Part shown: positions 36,077 to 45,396 of the stretch, in pieces | Position numbering within the stretch: position 1 is the stretch's first letter | How the letters are laid out: each line of letters opens with the position of its first letter | Assembly: GCA_963663675.1 (NCBI GenBank) | Contig: OY760498.1 | Coordinates: 1,302,001 to 1,366,000 of the forward strand | Reading direction: 5' to 3' | Source: CAINVV01 sp963663675 | Lineage (GTDB): Bacteria > Bacteroidota > Bacteroidia > Bacteroidales > Prolixibacteraceae | Length of the DNA stretch: 64,000 nucleotides | Translations under genes and position numbers: made by a program | Notes under the pieces: generated by a model | Databases searched by the model: none | Told to the model about the DNA's origin: nothing | The model's input: only the letters and a program-made list of their open reading frames with translations

Positions 36077-37135
36077 TTATTGCACACCTGGTTTTGTGAT
36101 GTCAAGTTTAACGTAGAATTCATTGTTCTCTTCATGGATAATCAACTGATGATTTCCCGGATACATCAGTTCAAGGCGTCTTTTACCGTTCAACAGTCCA
36201 ACCCCCTCAGTCTTTGTGCTTTTGTAATTATTCGGTACATTGTTTCTCGCTTCAAAGGACAGGTGATTGTTTTTTACATGAAGGGAAATTCTTATCCAGG
36301 GAAGATCCGGATCCTGACTGCTTCCATGTTTGAAGCAGTTTTCGACAAAAGAGTACAGCAACATCGGGGGAATCAGGTAATTCTTGTTTTCAACTTTTTT
36401 GTCAAACTTTATGGACAGACGGTCAGAATAGCGGATTTGTTCCAGTTCGATGTAATCTTCGATAAGTTTGAGCTCTTTAGAAACTGGTACTTCTGTTGCA
36501 TTGCATTCATATAATATGTAATGAAACATATCTGACATTTTTGCTATAACAACAGCTGTTTTGTCACTTTTGCCAAGGGCCAGCGAATAGAGGTTATTAA
36601 GAGTATTGAAAAGAAAGTGAGGATTCAACTGCCCTTTTAAAACCTGCAGTTCAGTGGCAAGTCGCTTGCGTTCAGCTTCCCGCGAGATATCCTGGCTCTT
36701 TATCCAATCCTTGTAGTATTTGAACATGGCAAAAAGGAGAGCCGGGCCAACGATCCAAAGCATATTAACCAGGAAGGAGTCGAGTGAATACCATTCATGA
36801 GGATGCAATGCTTTTGGGATAAAAAGGGCATAATAAACATTCTTGCTGATATATAATTTTAAAATGGAAGCCAGTGCAGAAACGCCAACAAGCAAACCAA
36901 AGAAACTTATATACTTGCCTCTCAGAAGAAAGTGAGGTACCAATAAATATATTACGAGATAAGTGTAAAGTATAAGGACAGGAAGGTGCACCAACAGGTT
37001 GAGCAGATAAAAAACATAGGGAAAATTTTGCTGGTAACTGAAAATATAAGAACCGATCAATACAAACGAGACCCAATAAATCAAATGATTTATCGGACGA
37101 ATCTGAAACATGCGATTTATTGCATTGAGTGTCAT
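36077..37135 (-). CDS. LytS-type sensor histidine kinase
   Basis: 352 aa. Four hydrophobic segments (about 17-33, 40-68, 75-95, 118-138) are followed by a His_kinase domain with H173 in 'QLNPHFLFNTLNNL' and an ATPase domain with 'FVENCFKHG' near 265 and a C-terminal glycine-rich 'GVGLLNGKRRL'. No separate sensor domain exists, so the membrane part probably senses. It is the partner of the LytTR regulator at 33313, with the peptidase-like lipoprotein between. It is divergent from the Reg_prop kinase at 37689. Confidence 0.93.
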   Translation of the reverse strand: MTLNAINRMFQIRPINHLIYWVSFVLIGSYIFSYQQNFPYVFYLLNLLVHLPVLILYTYLVIYLLVPHFLLRGKYISFFGLLVGVSALASILKLYISKNVYYALFIPKALHPHEWYSLDSFLVNMLWIVGPALLFAMFKYYKDWIKSQDISREAERKRLATELQVLKGQLNPHFLFNTLNNLYSLALGKSDKTAVVIAKMSDMFHYILYECNATEVPVSKELKLIEDYIELEQIRYSDRLSIKFDKKVENKNYLIPPMLLYSFVENCFKHGSSQDPDLPWIRISLHVKNNHLSFEARNNVPNNYKSTKTEGVGLLNGKRRLELMYPGNHQLIIHEENNEFYVKLDITKPGVQ

Positions 37136-37688
37136 ACCTTGAATATTTCAATTTGAATGCAGAACATTCCCGATTTTCAACAACAGTTGACTGTAATTGA
37201 AATCCACACAAAATTAAATATTTAATGCTTCTGATGATTCAATAACTTGCCTTCAACATGCCAAACAGGGTCAAAATAGAAATTGGTGGCGGAAAGACCT
37301 TTGGCCCGGTGGAACCTGTCGTTGAGCCGGAGTTACATGTATTATAAAGAATTTTGCCCGGGTAAGTCAGCTATTTGTGCAGATTAAATGAATTAATTGA
37401 ACCGGAATTGTTTTAATCTACGAAGTAGAAATGCCTGAGGGTATTAAAAAACTATCCTATTGTTGAATTTGTGCCGGGGCATTATTATGCTGTTATCGGA
37501 GTAAAAACTGGTTTTGACTTTCTACGAAATTGTATACCAAACAATTGGGTATAACCCATTTGTTTATTAACTTTACATAAACTGAAACCTGGAAGCCTAA
37601 ATACGTTGTGTTTGAAAGTACAATACTTGTTCAAAAGAAAATTTGAAACCTGGGTTTCGCTGGCATGTATAAAACAAATCATGTACGG
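37136..37688. other. Gene-free divergent intergenic region
   Basis: About 550 nt between two divergent sensor kinases with no recognisable gene. An inverted repeat, TATACC (37533-37538) and GGTATA (37548-37553) spaced by 9 nt, could be an operator for either gene. Confidence 0.4.
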
Positions 37689-40600
37689 ATGAAGAGAGTC
37701 ATAAGTATATTCGTTTTCAGTTTTATGCTATTGTTCAATAGTTATGCCCAACATTATATTTTCACCAATTATTCGATCAACAACGGACTATCCCAGAGTG
37801 TTGTCAATTGTGTTTTCCAGGATTCAAGGGATTATATCTGGATTGGTACACAGAATGGACTTAACCGGTTTAACGGTGAAACCTTTGACATTTTCAGTTA
37901 TGATCCTGAAGATTCTTCTTCGATTTCAAACAATTGGATTTATTCTATTGCAGAGGATAATGACGGAAATCTCTGGATTGGCACCAAAGGCGGATTAAAT
38001 AAATACCTTGTAGCTAAAAACCGGTTTGAAAGAATAACCTACCGAACTGATTTTCCCGATATCATCAGATATTGTTATGACATTATTCGGCTTGGGAACG
38101 GGAATCTTCTGATTAATACACCTCCGCTTATTTCTGTTTATAACCCCCGAAATGAAAGTTTTAACCATTTTTACAGTAAACTGGAATATGATGGGGCCGT
38201 AAAAGATGTCAGAAGTCCTGTTTTAGAGGATGTTGATGGAAATGTATGGATTGGCTCAAGTAAGGGATTGTCCAGATTTTCGCAACAGACAAAAGAGTTC
38301 AGTTATTTTAAATTTACGGACAAGGACGGATTTGTTGGTGATGTGAACGTTTCTGCACTCTACAGGGATAAAAAAGGCGTTGTATGGGCCGGAACTACCT
38401 CAGGATTGTATTGCTTCAATCCTTCATCGAATTGTTTTGAAGAATCTAAGTTTGCAACGGGGGCAAAGGGAAATTTTACTTTTGAGAACTGCTGTATCCG
38501 TAGCATTCTCGAAGATAAAAACCATCTCATAATAGGGACGGAAGGCAGAGGCTTATTTGTTATTTCATCCTCTGTGAATACCCCGTTAACCATTCAAAAT
38601 TATACTTCAGAAAACAGCGAAATTGGCCACAATATAGTTCAATCGCTCCTCATAGATCATTCTGAAAATCTTTGGGTCGGTACTTTGCAAGGAATAGGTA
38701 AAACAGATTTAAAGAAAAAGAAGTTTAATCTCTACCGGAGAAGTAATTCTCCCAACTCGGTGGATCTTTTGGGAAATGTCATTGCATCATTGTATAAGGA
38801 CGATGAGGGTACATTATGGGTAGGAAACTGGGGTCAGGGATTAAACCTTGTGAACCGGTCTTCCGGTAAAGTTGAACATTTTTCAACCCAACTGACGGGT
38901 AATCATAAAATTCAGAATGACTTTATTCATGCTATCTTCCAGGATTCTGAACATCAAATATGGCTTGGAACACGGAATGGGCTCCTTATCTTTGATAAAC
39001 CTCATAATCAGTTTGTCCCCTGGAATAAATATCTCAATAAGCCGGACTTACCCTCTTTTAATCATGTCAGGATCTATTTTATAATTCAGGACAGAAGTTT
39101 AAATTTATGGATCGGGACTCAGAATGGACTTTACAGAATCAATTTAGGAAATTCCACGGTCGAAGTATTTCGGAAAGAATTGGAAGTACATCACAGGTTA
39201 AGCGCCAACCTGGTTTATTATCTGCTCGAAGACACAGAAGGCCTGATATGGATTGCAACTGTAGGTGGTTTGGACGTTTTCAATCCTGTTACACAAAAGG
39301 TCAGGCATTACCTCAAGGAAAAAAATGGATTAAGCGATGATTTTGTCATCTCTCTTTGCGAGGACAAAAAAGGGAGAATATGGATCGGAACAGATACCTA
39401 TGTGAACGTATTTAACAAAAAAGACTCAACTTTTACCTATTACTCCCGGAAAGAGGGTTTGCCCAATAACAGGATTTTTGAAATTGTAAAAGACAGAAAC
39501 GATGACCTTTGGATCACAACAGGAAAAGGATTGAGTAAATTTAACGAGAGAAATAACAGTTTTCAAACCTTTACACTTGAAGATGGTCTGCAGAGCCTGG
39601 AGTTCAACCTGAGAGCTGCCTATGCATGCAAGGATGGTGAATTGTTATTGGGAGGTATGAACGGGTTTAACTCTTTCTATCCTGATTCCATCTCAAAAAA
39701 CCCATACATTCCAAATATTGTTTTTACATCCTTTTACAAGACAAAAGGTAATTCCAAAGAATATATCAATCTCGCCGAATCCAAAGATATTACATTGAAC
39801 CACGATGTAAATTCATTTACAATTGAATTTGCTGCATTGGAATATACCAACCCGCAAAGGAATAAATATTCCTACCAGATGGAAGGTATTTCTGACGATT
39901 GGGTGGATATTGGAAACAGGAAATTCGTTCCGTTTTCTGCACTGCAGGCGGGTGTATATACTTTTAAGGTCAAAGGATCTAACAATGACGGTGTATGGAA
40001 TAATAAGGAGATAAGTCTCCGAATCATAATTCTCCCTCCATGGTGGAAGAGTAATTATGCCTATCTCCTTTACATTGTTTTAACCATTCTTTGCATAATT
40101 ATTTACATAAAAATCCGGGAGAGTAGTCTTAGGCAATCAAAAAAAATTCTTGAACAAAAAGTTTTGGAAAGGACACTCCAAATAGAGGAACAATCCCGGT
40201 TAATTATTTCCAAAAACCAGGAGCTTAAGGAGCTTAATGTCACCAAAGACAAATTTTTCTCAATTATCGGCCATGACCTGGGAAACCAGTTCAATATCAT
40301 CATTGGCTTTTCTGAGGTATTGGTTGCTGATTTTAAGAATCTGGACGCCAGGAAAATTGAAAATCACCTGACCAATATTTACAATTCCTCCAGGTTAGCC
40401 CATGAATTACTCGAAAACCTGCTTACATGGGCTAAACTTCAGACAAATGCCATTAAGTACAACCCTGAACTATTTGATGTTCAGGCCAAAATTGTCAATG
40501 CCATTGATTTACTGGAAGGTGCTTCTGCAAAAAAGAACATTAAGATAAAAGTTGCCACGAAGGAAGAGATTTTTGTTTACGCAGATGTCAACATGTTTTC

Positions 40601-40961
40601 AACTGTCATCAGAAATTTGGTGGCTAATGCAATTAAATTTACGCAGGAACAGGGATTAATCGTTATTCAACTCCGGGAAGGGGACGACTTTTGTGAAATA
40701 TCAGTAAAAGACAATGGCGTTGGAATATCAGAGGAAGATATTCATAAAATTTTCAGAATTGACAGCAACCACTCAACGCAGGGAACTAATGGTGAAAAAG
40801 GTACAGGTTTGGGATTGATATTATGCAAGGAGTTTATCGAAAAACACAACGGGAAAATTTGGGTTGAAAGTGTTGTGGGCAAGGGCAGTAAGTTTATATT
40901 TACCCTGCCACGAAAAAAAATATGTGATAGCCACTCCTCAAGTATCAAAAGCAGTGATTGA
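37689..40961 (+). CDS. Reg_prop/Y_Y_Y sensor histidine kinase, altered C-terminus
   Basis: 1090 aa from the ATG at 37689, chosen because it begins the signal peptide ('MKRVISIFVFSFMLLF'). About 13 blades with LWIGT-like motifs form the periplasmic propeller, followed by a Y_Y_Y domain, one membrane helix (near 785-805), a coiled segment, a HisKA domain with 'SIIGHDLGNQ' and an ATPase domain with 'NLVANAIKF', 'DNGVGIS' and 'GTGLGLIL'. Hybrid relatives continue into a receiver and an AraC helix-turn-helix; here the protein ends just after 'IFTLPRKK', with 13 odd residues. At this point the DNA becomes the tail of a GH92 gene in another frame (40921-41175). Confidence 0.88.
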   Translation: MKRVISIFVFSFMLLFNSYAQHYIFTNYSINNGLSQSVVNCVFQDSRDYIWIGTQNGLNRFNGETFDIFSYDPEDSSSISNNWIYSIAEDNDGNLWIGTKGGLNKYLVAKNRFERITYRTDFPDIIRYCYDIIRLGNGNLLINTPPLISVYNPRNESFNHFYSKLEYDGAVKDVRSPVLEDVDGNVWIGSSKGLSRFSQQTKEFSYFKFTDKDGFVGDVNVSALYRDKKGVVWAGTTSGLYCFNPSSNCFEESKFATGAKGNFTFENCCIRSILEDKNHLIIGTEGRGLFVISSSVNTPLTIQNYTSENSEIGHNIVQSLLIDHSENLWVGTLQGIGKTDLKKKKFNLYRRSNSPNSVDLLGNVIASLYKDDEGTLWVGNWGQGLNLVNRSSGKVEHFSTQLTGNHKIQNDFIHAIFQDSEHQIWLGTRNGLLIFDKPHNQFVPWNKYLNKPDLPSFNHVRIYFIIQDRSLNLWIGTQNGLYRINLGNSTVEVFRKELEVHHRLSANLVYYLLEDTEGLIWIATVGGLDVFNPVTQKVRHYLKEKNGLSDDFVISLCEDKKGRIWIGTDTYVNVFNKKDSTFTYYSRKEGLPNNRIFEIVKDRNDDLWITTGKGLSKFNERNNSFQTFTLEDGLQSLEFNLRAAYACKDGELLLGGMNGFNSFYPDSISKNPYIPNIVFTSFYKTKGNSKEYINLAESKDITLNHDVNSFTIEFAALEYTNPQRNKYSYQMEGISDDWVDIGNRKFVPFSALQAGVYTFKVKGSNNDGVWNNKEISLRIIILPPWWKSNYAYLLYIVLTILCIIIYIKIRESSLRQSKKILEQKVLERTLQIEEQSRLIISKNQELKELNVTKDKFFSIIGHDLGNQFNIIIGFSEVLVADFKNLDARKIENHLTNIYNSSRLAHELLENLLTWAKLQTNAIKYNPELFDVQAKIVNAIDLLEGASAKKNIKIKVATKEEIFVYADVNMFSTVIRNLVANAIKFTQEQGLIVIQLREGDDFCEISVKDNGVGISEEDIHKIFRIDSNHSTQGTNGEKGTGLGLILCKEFIEKHNGKIWVESVVGKGSKFIFTLPRKKICDSHSSSIKSSD

Positions 40962-41175
40962 AATTCCGGGAGGAAAGAAATTTATTTTGGAAGCAAAGAA
41001 TCTGGGCAGGGGAAACATTTATGTTCAGAAAATAGTATTGAACGGTCAACTTTACTCAAAAACTTTTATCAGACATTCAGATATAGTTAAAGGAGGGAAT
41101 ATGGTATTGTATATGGGAAACAAACCATCTTCGGAGTGGGGGACCAAAGAGATTGATTTGCCGGGCAGAAATTAG
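40921..41175 (+). pseudogene. GH92 alpha-mannosidase gene remnant (C-terminal tail)
   Basis: An open frame of about 84 codons starts with 'YVIATP' and contains 'KKFILEAKN', 'NIYVQKIVLNGQ', 'FIRHSDIVKGG' and 'VLYMGNKPSSEWGT', then a natural stop. These are the successive motifs of the C-terminal domain of GH92 alpha-mannosidases (about 700 aa), whose catalytic part is gone. It overlaps the last 41 nt of the kinase gene in another frame, beginning directly after a run of eight As (40913-40920). The simplest reading is a deletion that joined the kinase gene to the end of a GH92 gene. No protein product is expected. Confidence 0.78.
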
Positions 41176-41275
41176 GAAACCACGGGATAAAATATTCGTT
41201 TACTATAACAGTATTTTCTCAACAAGCTTTTTTTCCCATATTGCAGGAGCAATTATCCGGCAAAATTATAACGGA

Positions 41276-41905
41276 ATGAATTATCTTGCCCATATATACC
41301 TGTCCGGCGAATCTGACGAAATTAAAATCGGCAATTTTATTGGCGATTGCGTGAAGGGTAACAAATACTTGGATTATCCTGAATTGGTCTCCTTTGGCAT
41401 ACGGATGCACCGCAGCATTGATTCGTTCACTGATCAGCATCCCGATGTAAAAGAGTGTCTTAAGCTGCTCAAGCCTGGTTATGGCCGGTATTCTGGCATT
41501 GTATCCGATATTTTCTTTGATCATTTCCTGGCTTTCAACTGGCACGAATATTCGGTTTACTCCCTTCAGCAGTTCTCCAGGCATGCACATTCTGTATTTA
41601 TATCCAATTTTGGTCTTCTTCCCCTGAGGGTAAAGCAGTTCCTGCCTTTCCTGATTCATCACAAACGGCTGGAATCTTATGCTAAACGTGACACCATGTT
41701 TGAGGTGCTGGAAATTATGTCCCGCCGCACTTCATTGCCTGCCAACAGTCATTGGGCCGTTCAGCTTCTGAATGACGAATACAGTCAGTTGGAGGCATTG
41801 TTTCGCAGCTTTTTTGAAGAAATGGTAACTTTTGTCGAATCAGAATTTTCCGTTGGGATCTCCAGGCCACCTGTTCCACCTGTTTTAATTAAGAGATGCG
41901 ATTGA
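41276..41905 (+). CDS. Acyl carrier protein phosphodiesterase (AcpH-like)
   Basis: 209 aa beginning 'MNYLAHIYLSG', the usual start of the family; the frame runs 41 codons further upstream without support. It has 'IGNFIGDCVKG' and the histidine-aspartate pattern 'GIRMHRSIDSFTD' of the HD-like AcpH fold. It removes the phosphopantetheine group from acyl carrier protein. Confidence 0.86.
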   Translation: MNYLAHIYLSGESDEIKIGNFIGDCVKGNKYLDYPELVSFGIRMHRSIDSFTDQHPDVKECLKLLKPGYGRYSGIVSDIFFDHFLAFNWHEYSVYSLQQFSRHAHSVFISNFGLLPLRVKQFLPFLIHHKRLESYAKRDTMFEVLEIMSRRTSLPANSHWAVQLLNDEYSQLEALFRSFFEEMVTFVESEFSVGISRPPVPPVLIKRCD

Positions 41906-42062
41906 GATTATCAACTGATATTCCTGAACTGGCATTCTACCTTTAGTTTACCTGCTAAAGAATTAATAATGAATATTAGCCGATTGAAATAATAAATGTA
42001 ACTTTAGTAGTTGTTTATTTCCATTGAACCTGTCAGAATATTTAAATTAAAACCTAAAAAGG

Positions 42063-42902
42063 ATGGAAGCCAGGGAAGAAATTACTGAAATTGGTATTTG
42101 TGCCAAAAACAGCCGGCGCATATTTCTAAAGAATACCACTGCATTAGCTGGCGGCTCAGTTCTTATAATCTCAAATTCAGCCAGCTTGTTTGCCCAGATA
42201 ACAAAAGCCGATGATCCGGGCCTGGTCACAGAGACTATCACTTATGCCGGTGCAAGTGGTCCGATGACAGCTTACCTGGCCAGGCCAAAGGGTAAACTGA
42301 AGCATCCGGGGGTTGTGGTGATTCATGAAAACCGCGGACTACAGCCTCACATCAAAGATGTTGCCCGGAGAATTGCGCTCGAGGGATATGTCGCCCTGGC
42401 GCCGGATGCACTTTCTCCGCTCGGAGGTACGCCGGAAAATCCGGAAGATGCAACGCCCATGTTTCAGAAACTGGATTATGAGGCCACAAAGCAGGACTTT
42501 TCAGCTGCTGTAAAATACCTGAAGACTAATCCACAGACGACCGGAAAGGTAGGGTGCACAGGGTTTTGCTGGGGAGGCGCCATGACGAACCATGTTGCAG
42601 TTAATACTCCTGAGCTGGATGCTGCGGTTCCCTATTATGGAAGTCAGCCGAAAGCCGAAGATGTTACAAAAATTAAGGCTCCTATGCTTTTGCATTATGC
42701 TGGTGAAGATGAGCGTATCAACAAAGGGATTCCTGAATTTGAGGCAGCATTAAAAAAAGCCGGTATAGATTACCATCTTTACATGTATGAAGGGGCCCAG
42801 CACGCTTTTAACAATGATTCCAATCCACAACGGTACAACAAAGCGGCGGCAGACCTGGCATGGAAAAGGACAATGGATTTTTTTAAGGAGAAATTAAAAT
42901 AG
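42063..42902 (+). CDS. Dienelactone hydrolase family protein, Tat-type signal
   Basis: 279 aa. A twin-arginine-like motif 'SRRIFLK' (17-23) with a hydrophobic stretch suggests export. The alpha/beta-hydrolase domain (about 65-278) has nucleophile C169 in 'GFCWGG', D216 in 'GEDERI', H247 in 'AQHAF' and E89 in 'HENRG', the set found in dienelactone hydrolases. The natural substrate is unknown; these enzymes often act on esters or lactones. It stands alone. Confidence 0.87.
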   Translation: MEAREEITEIGICAKNSRRIFLKNTTALAGGSVLIISNSASLFAQITKADDPGLVTETITYAGASGPMTAYLARPKGKLKHPGVVVIHENRGLQPHIKDVARRIALEGYVALAPDALSPLGGTPENPEDATPMFQKLDYEATKQDFSAAVKYLKTNPQTTGKVGCTGFCWGGAMTNHVAVNTPELDAAVPYYGSQPKAEDVTKIKAPMLLHYAGEDERINKGIPEFEAALKKAGIDYHLYMYEGAQHAFNNDSNPQRYNKAAADLAWKRTMDFFKEKLK

Positions 42903-42948
42903 CCGGATCATCCGGGAATATTGCTATTTTTTATAGTACCTGAAGCTC

Positions 42949-44070
42949 TCAGGACTGCCATGCTTTAACCACTTCCGCAATGAAAGGCTTACAGTGGTTG
43001 AAGAATAATTTGTAACCATTACATAAATAGTTCAGTCCGGGTTCTCCGTCGGGAGAATTTATGAACCGGTCTTTGGGGCAAGCGCCATTGCATAGGTTCC
43101 TGACATCGCATTTTATGCAATATTCCGGAAGTAAGTCCCATTTGGAATTGCCGAAAGCTTTCTGTGCCGGATTTTCCATTAACTTATCAAGTGGGGTAGT
43201 GCCTATGTTTCCCAATAAATATTCCCCGGTGACATAATGGTCGCATGAATAAAAATCACCATTGTGCTCAACGACTGGTACACGTCCGCATGTTTTTTTG
43301 AAAATGCAAAGAGAATGCTCCAGGTTGAATGCGGACCTTAAGGCCTCTTCGAAAATCTGAACTTTTATTTTACCAATATCGGAAGCCTTCCACTCGTCAA
43401 AAATTGTGCAGAGGAACTGTCCGAATGCCTCCGCCGAAACTGAACGTTCAGAAACCATTGTTTTGCCAGAAGTTTGCTTTTCTACCAGGGGCAGGAAAGT
43501 GATAAATTCAGCATTCAGCTGTTTAAAAAAACGATATATTTCAAGTGGGAAGCCTTCATTGACTGCACTGACCACACAAAGGATCTCACAGGGAATCCGG
43601 TACTGTTTCAAGAGCATGTATCCACGCAGCACTTCATCAAAGCAAGAATTACCATTTTTACTGAAACGATGGCAGGAATGAAAATTTTCTGGTCCGTCCA
43701 GACTGATACCCACGATGAAATTGTGCTGTTTTAAAAACCGGCACCATTCATGGTCCAGTAAAGTGCCATTGGTTTGTATCCCATTGATTATCCTTCTGTT
43801 TGCCGGAGTATGTTTTTGTTGCAGGTCAATAGCAAGCTGAAAGAATTTCAATCCGGCCAGTGTAGGCTCACCTCCGTGCCATGAAAAGAATATATCACGT
43901 CCTGAAGAGATGCCAATATGCTGAATGATATAGGCTTCCAGCACTTTATCATTCATTCTTGTAACTGGCTCTTCCTGGTAGATCTTTTGCTTGTCAAGAT
44001 AATAGCAATAGGAACAGGCTAGATTGCATATAGCCCCCACCGGCTTTACAAATACCTGGAAATCGTCCAT
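42949..44070 (-). CDS. Anaerobic sulfatase-maturase-type radical SAM protein
   Basis: 373 aa. The radical SAM motif is C15, C19, C22 in 'CNLACSYCYY', followed by 'FSWHGGEPTLAG'. The C-terminal SPASM region has cysteines in 'CIFKKTCGR', 'FYSCDHY' and 'YCIKCDVRNLCNGACP' for two auxiliary clusters. The family (anSME) converts a serine or cysteine of sulfatases to formylglycine. No sulfatase gene lies in this window, so it must serve a distant one. Confidence 0.88.
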   Translation of the reverse strand: MDDFQVFVKPVGAICNLACSYCYYLDKQKIYQEEPVTRMNDKVLEAYIIQHIGISSGRDIFFSWHGGEPTLAGLKFFQLAIDLQQKHTPANRRIINGIQTNGTLLDHEWCRFLKQHNFIVGISLDGPENFHSCHRFSKNGNSCFDEVLRGYMLLKQYRIPCEILCVVSAVNEGFPLEIYRFFKQLNAEFITFLPLVEKQTSGKTMVSERSVSAEAFGQFLCTIFDEWKASDIGKIKVQIFEEALRSAFNLEHSLCIFKKTCGRVPVVEHNGDFYSCDHYVTGEYLLGNIGTTPLDKLMENPAQKAFGNSKWDLLPEYCIKCDVRNLCNGACPKDRFINSPDGEPGLNYLCNGYKLFFNHCKPFIAEVVKAWQS

Positions 44071-44480
44071 TTTAAACCTGTTTAAAGATCCTTACCACTG
44101 TCAAAGATAGGGATTAAGTTAAAGGTGGAACTTTCCGGCTTTGGAAATACAAACATTTACCTCTTCACAAGTGTAAAAATTTCTTGTATAGTATCGGAAT
44201 GAAATTTGCCGGTTTTCCTCACGGGTAAATTATTATCCGATTCTGAACATTTTACAAAAAAAATCGTAAACCTCAAATGATTTCATTCGTAAATGTCATT
44301 GTTAAATTATTGAACATCATAGTGTACTTATGTAACCCTCAATGATCTTATATTCTGGTTTGTGAACGATGTTTCGTGAGGTTTAAGAATTTGAGGACAA
44401 GTACCTGGAGAAGAAAATCCGGGTATTTTCATTTTCAGCGAATTAGTAATGGTTATACAGAAATAAAAGTGTAGCAGTTC
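44071..44480. other. Divergent intergenic region upstream of hemF
   Basis: About 410 nt without a gene. It holds a small hairpin (44402-44425) near the hemF end. No clear TTTG/TAnnTTTG pair was seen. Confidence 0.4.
44402..44429 (+). promoter_or_regulatory. Hairpin with short T run upstream of hemF
   Basis: TACCTGGA (44402-44409) pairs with TCCGGGTA (44418-44425), one G-U pair, followed by TTTT. It lies about 50 nt before hemF. It might act as a leader terminator, but the stem is short and the T run weak. Confidence 0.3.
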
Positions 44481-45389
44481 ATGGAGAGAGAACAAATTGC
44501 AGAAAAGATAGCCCGGAATTATGCCGGCCTGCAGAAAGAAATTTGCAGAAGTCTTGAAATTATTGACGGCAAAGAAATTTTTGAGGAAGACAATTGGGAA
44601 AAAAATATAGGTTATGGCCTGACATGTGTACTTCGTAATGGAGCTGCGATTGAGAAAGGCGGTGTGAATTTTTCATTTGTCAGGGGGGAATTTACTCCCC
44701 AAATGGAACAATTGCTGGGTGAAAGGGCCAACAACTATTCAGTAACCGGGATCTCATCTATCATGCATCCGGTGAACCCTCTTGTACCGATTATTCACAT
44801 GAATATTCGGTTTTTTTCGCTGGATAACGGCACTTTCTGGTTTGGAGGAGGGATCGATCTGACGCCACATTATATAGATGTTGCTGAGGCAAGCTTCTTT
44901 CATGGTCAGCTGAAGGAAATATGTGACAGGTACAATGAAGAATTTTATACAAAGTTCAAGCGTTGGGCAGATGATTATTTTTTTATTCCTCATCGCAATG
45001 AAACCAGAGGTATTGGAGGAATTTTCTTCGATCGGCTGCACCCGGATGCAGAAGTCAGTTTTGATCAGTTGTTTGATTTTACGAGGGATCTGGCACTTGC
45101 TTACCCGGAGATATATGGCAGGTTGGTCAAAGATAACGCTGCCAGGAAGTATAGTAAAAACCAGAAAGCATGGCAGGAAATAAGGCGTGGAAGATATGCT
45201 GAGTTTAACCTCATCTATGACCGTGGAACAAAATTCGGTTTTGAATCGAATGGGAATGCAGAATCCATTTTAATCAGTTTGCCAGCGACTGCATCCTGGG
45301 AATATAAATACAAAGTGAACCTGGATTCTGCAGAATATGCGACTACGCGACTTTTAAGAAAAGATATAGACTGGATAAATTATAAATAA
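44481..45389 (+). CDS. hemF: Oxygen-dependent coproporphyrinogen III oxidase
   Basis: 302 aa, full family length. Motifs: 'IIHMNIRFF' with the catalytic histidine near 107, 'WFGGGIDLTPHY' near 117, 'RGIGGIFFD' near 174 and 'EFNLIYDRGTKFG' near 240. It decarboxylates coproporphyrinogen III using O2 in heme synthesis. The gene for the following enzyme of the window, hemH, starts 7 nt downstream, so the two form an operon. It needs oxygen, which argues that the organism lives with at least some air. Confidence 0.95.
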   Translation: MEREQIAEKIARNYAGLQKEICRSLEIIDGKEIFEEDNWEKNIGYGLTCVLRNGAAIEKGGVNFSFVRGEFTPQMEQLLGERANNYSVTGISSIMHPVNPLVPIIHMNIRFFSLDNGTFWFGGGIDLTPHYIDVAEASFFHGQLKEICDRYNEEFYTKFKRWADDYFFIPHRNETRGIGGIFFDRLHPDAEVSFDQLFDFTRDLALAYPEIYGRLVKDNAARKYSKNQKAWQEIRRGRYAEFNLIYDRGTKFGFESNGNAESILISLPATASWEYKYKVNLDSAEYATTRLLRKDIDWINYK

Positions 45390-45396
45390 TATCAGA

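Noticed and set aside
42903..42916. Palindrome CCGGATCATCCGG after the dienelactone hydrolase gene
   Set aside because: No T run follows directly on either strand, so terminator function is unsupported.
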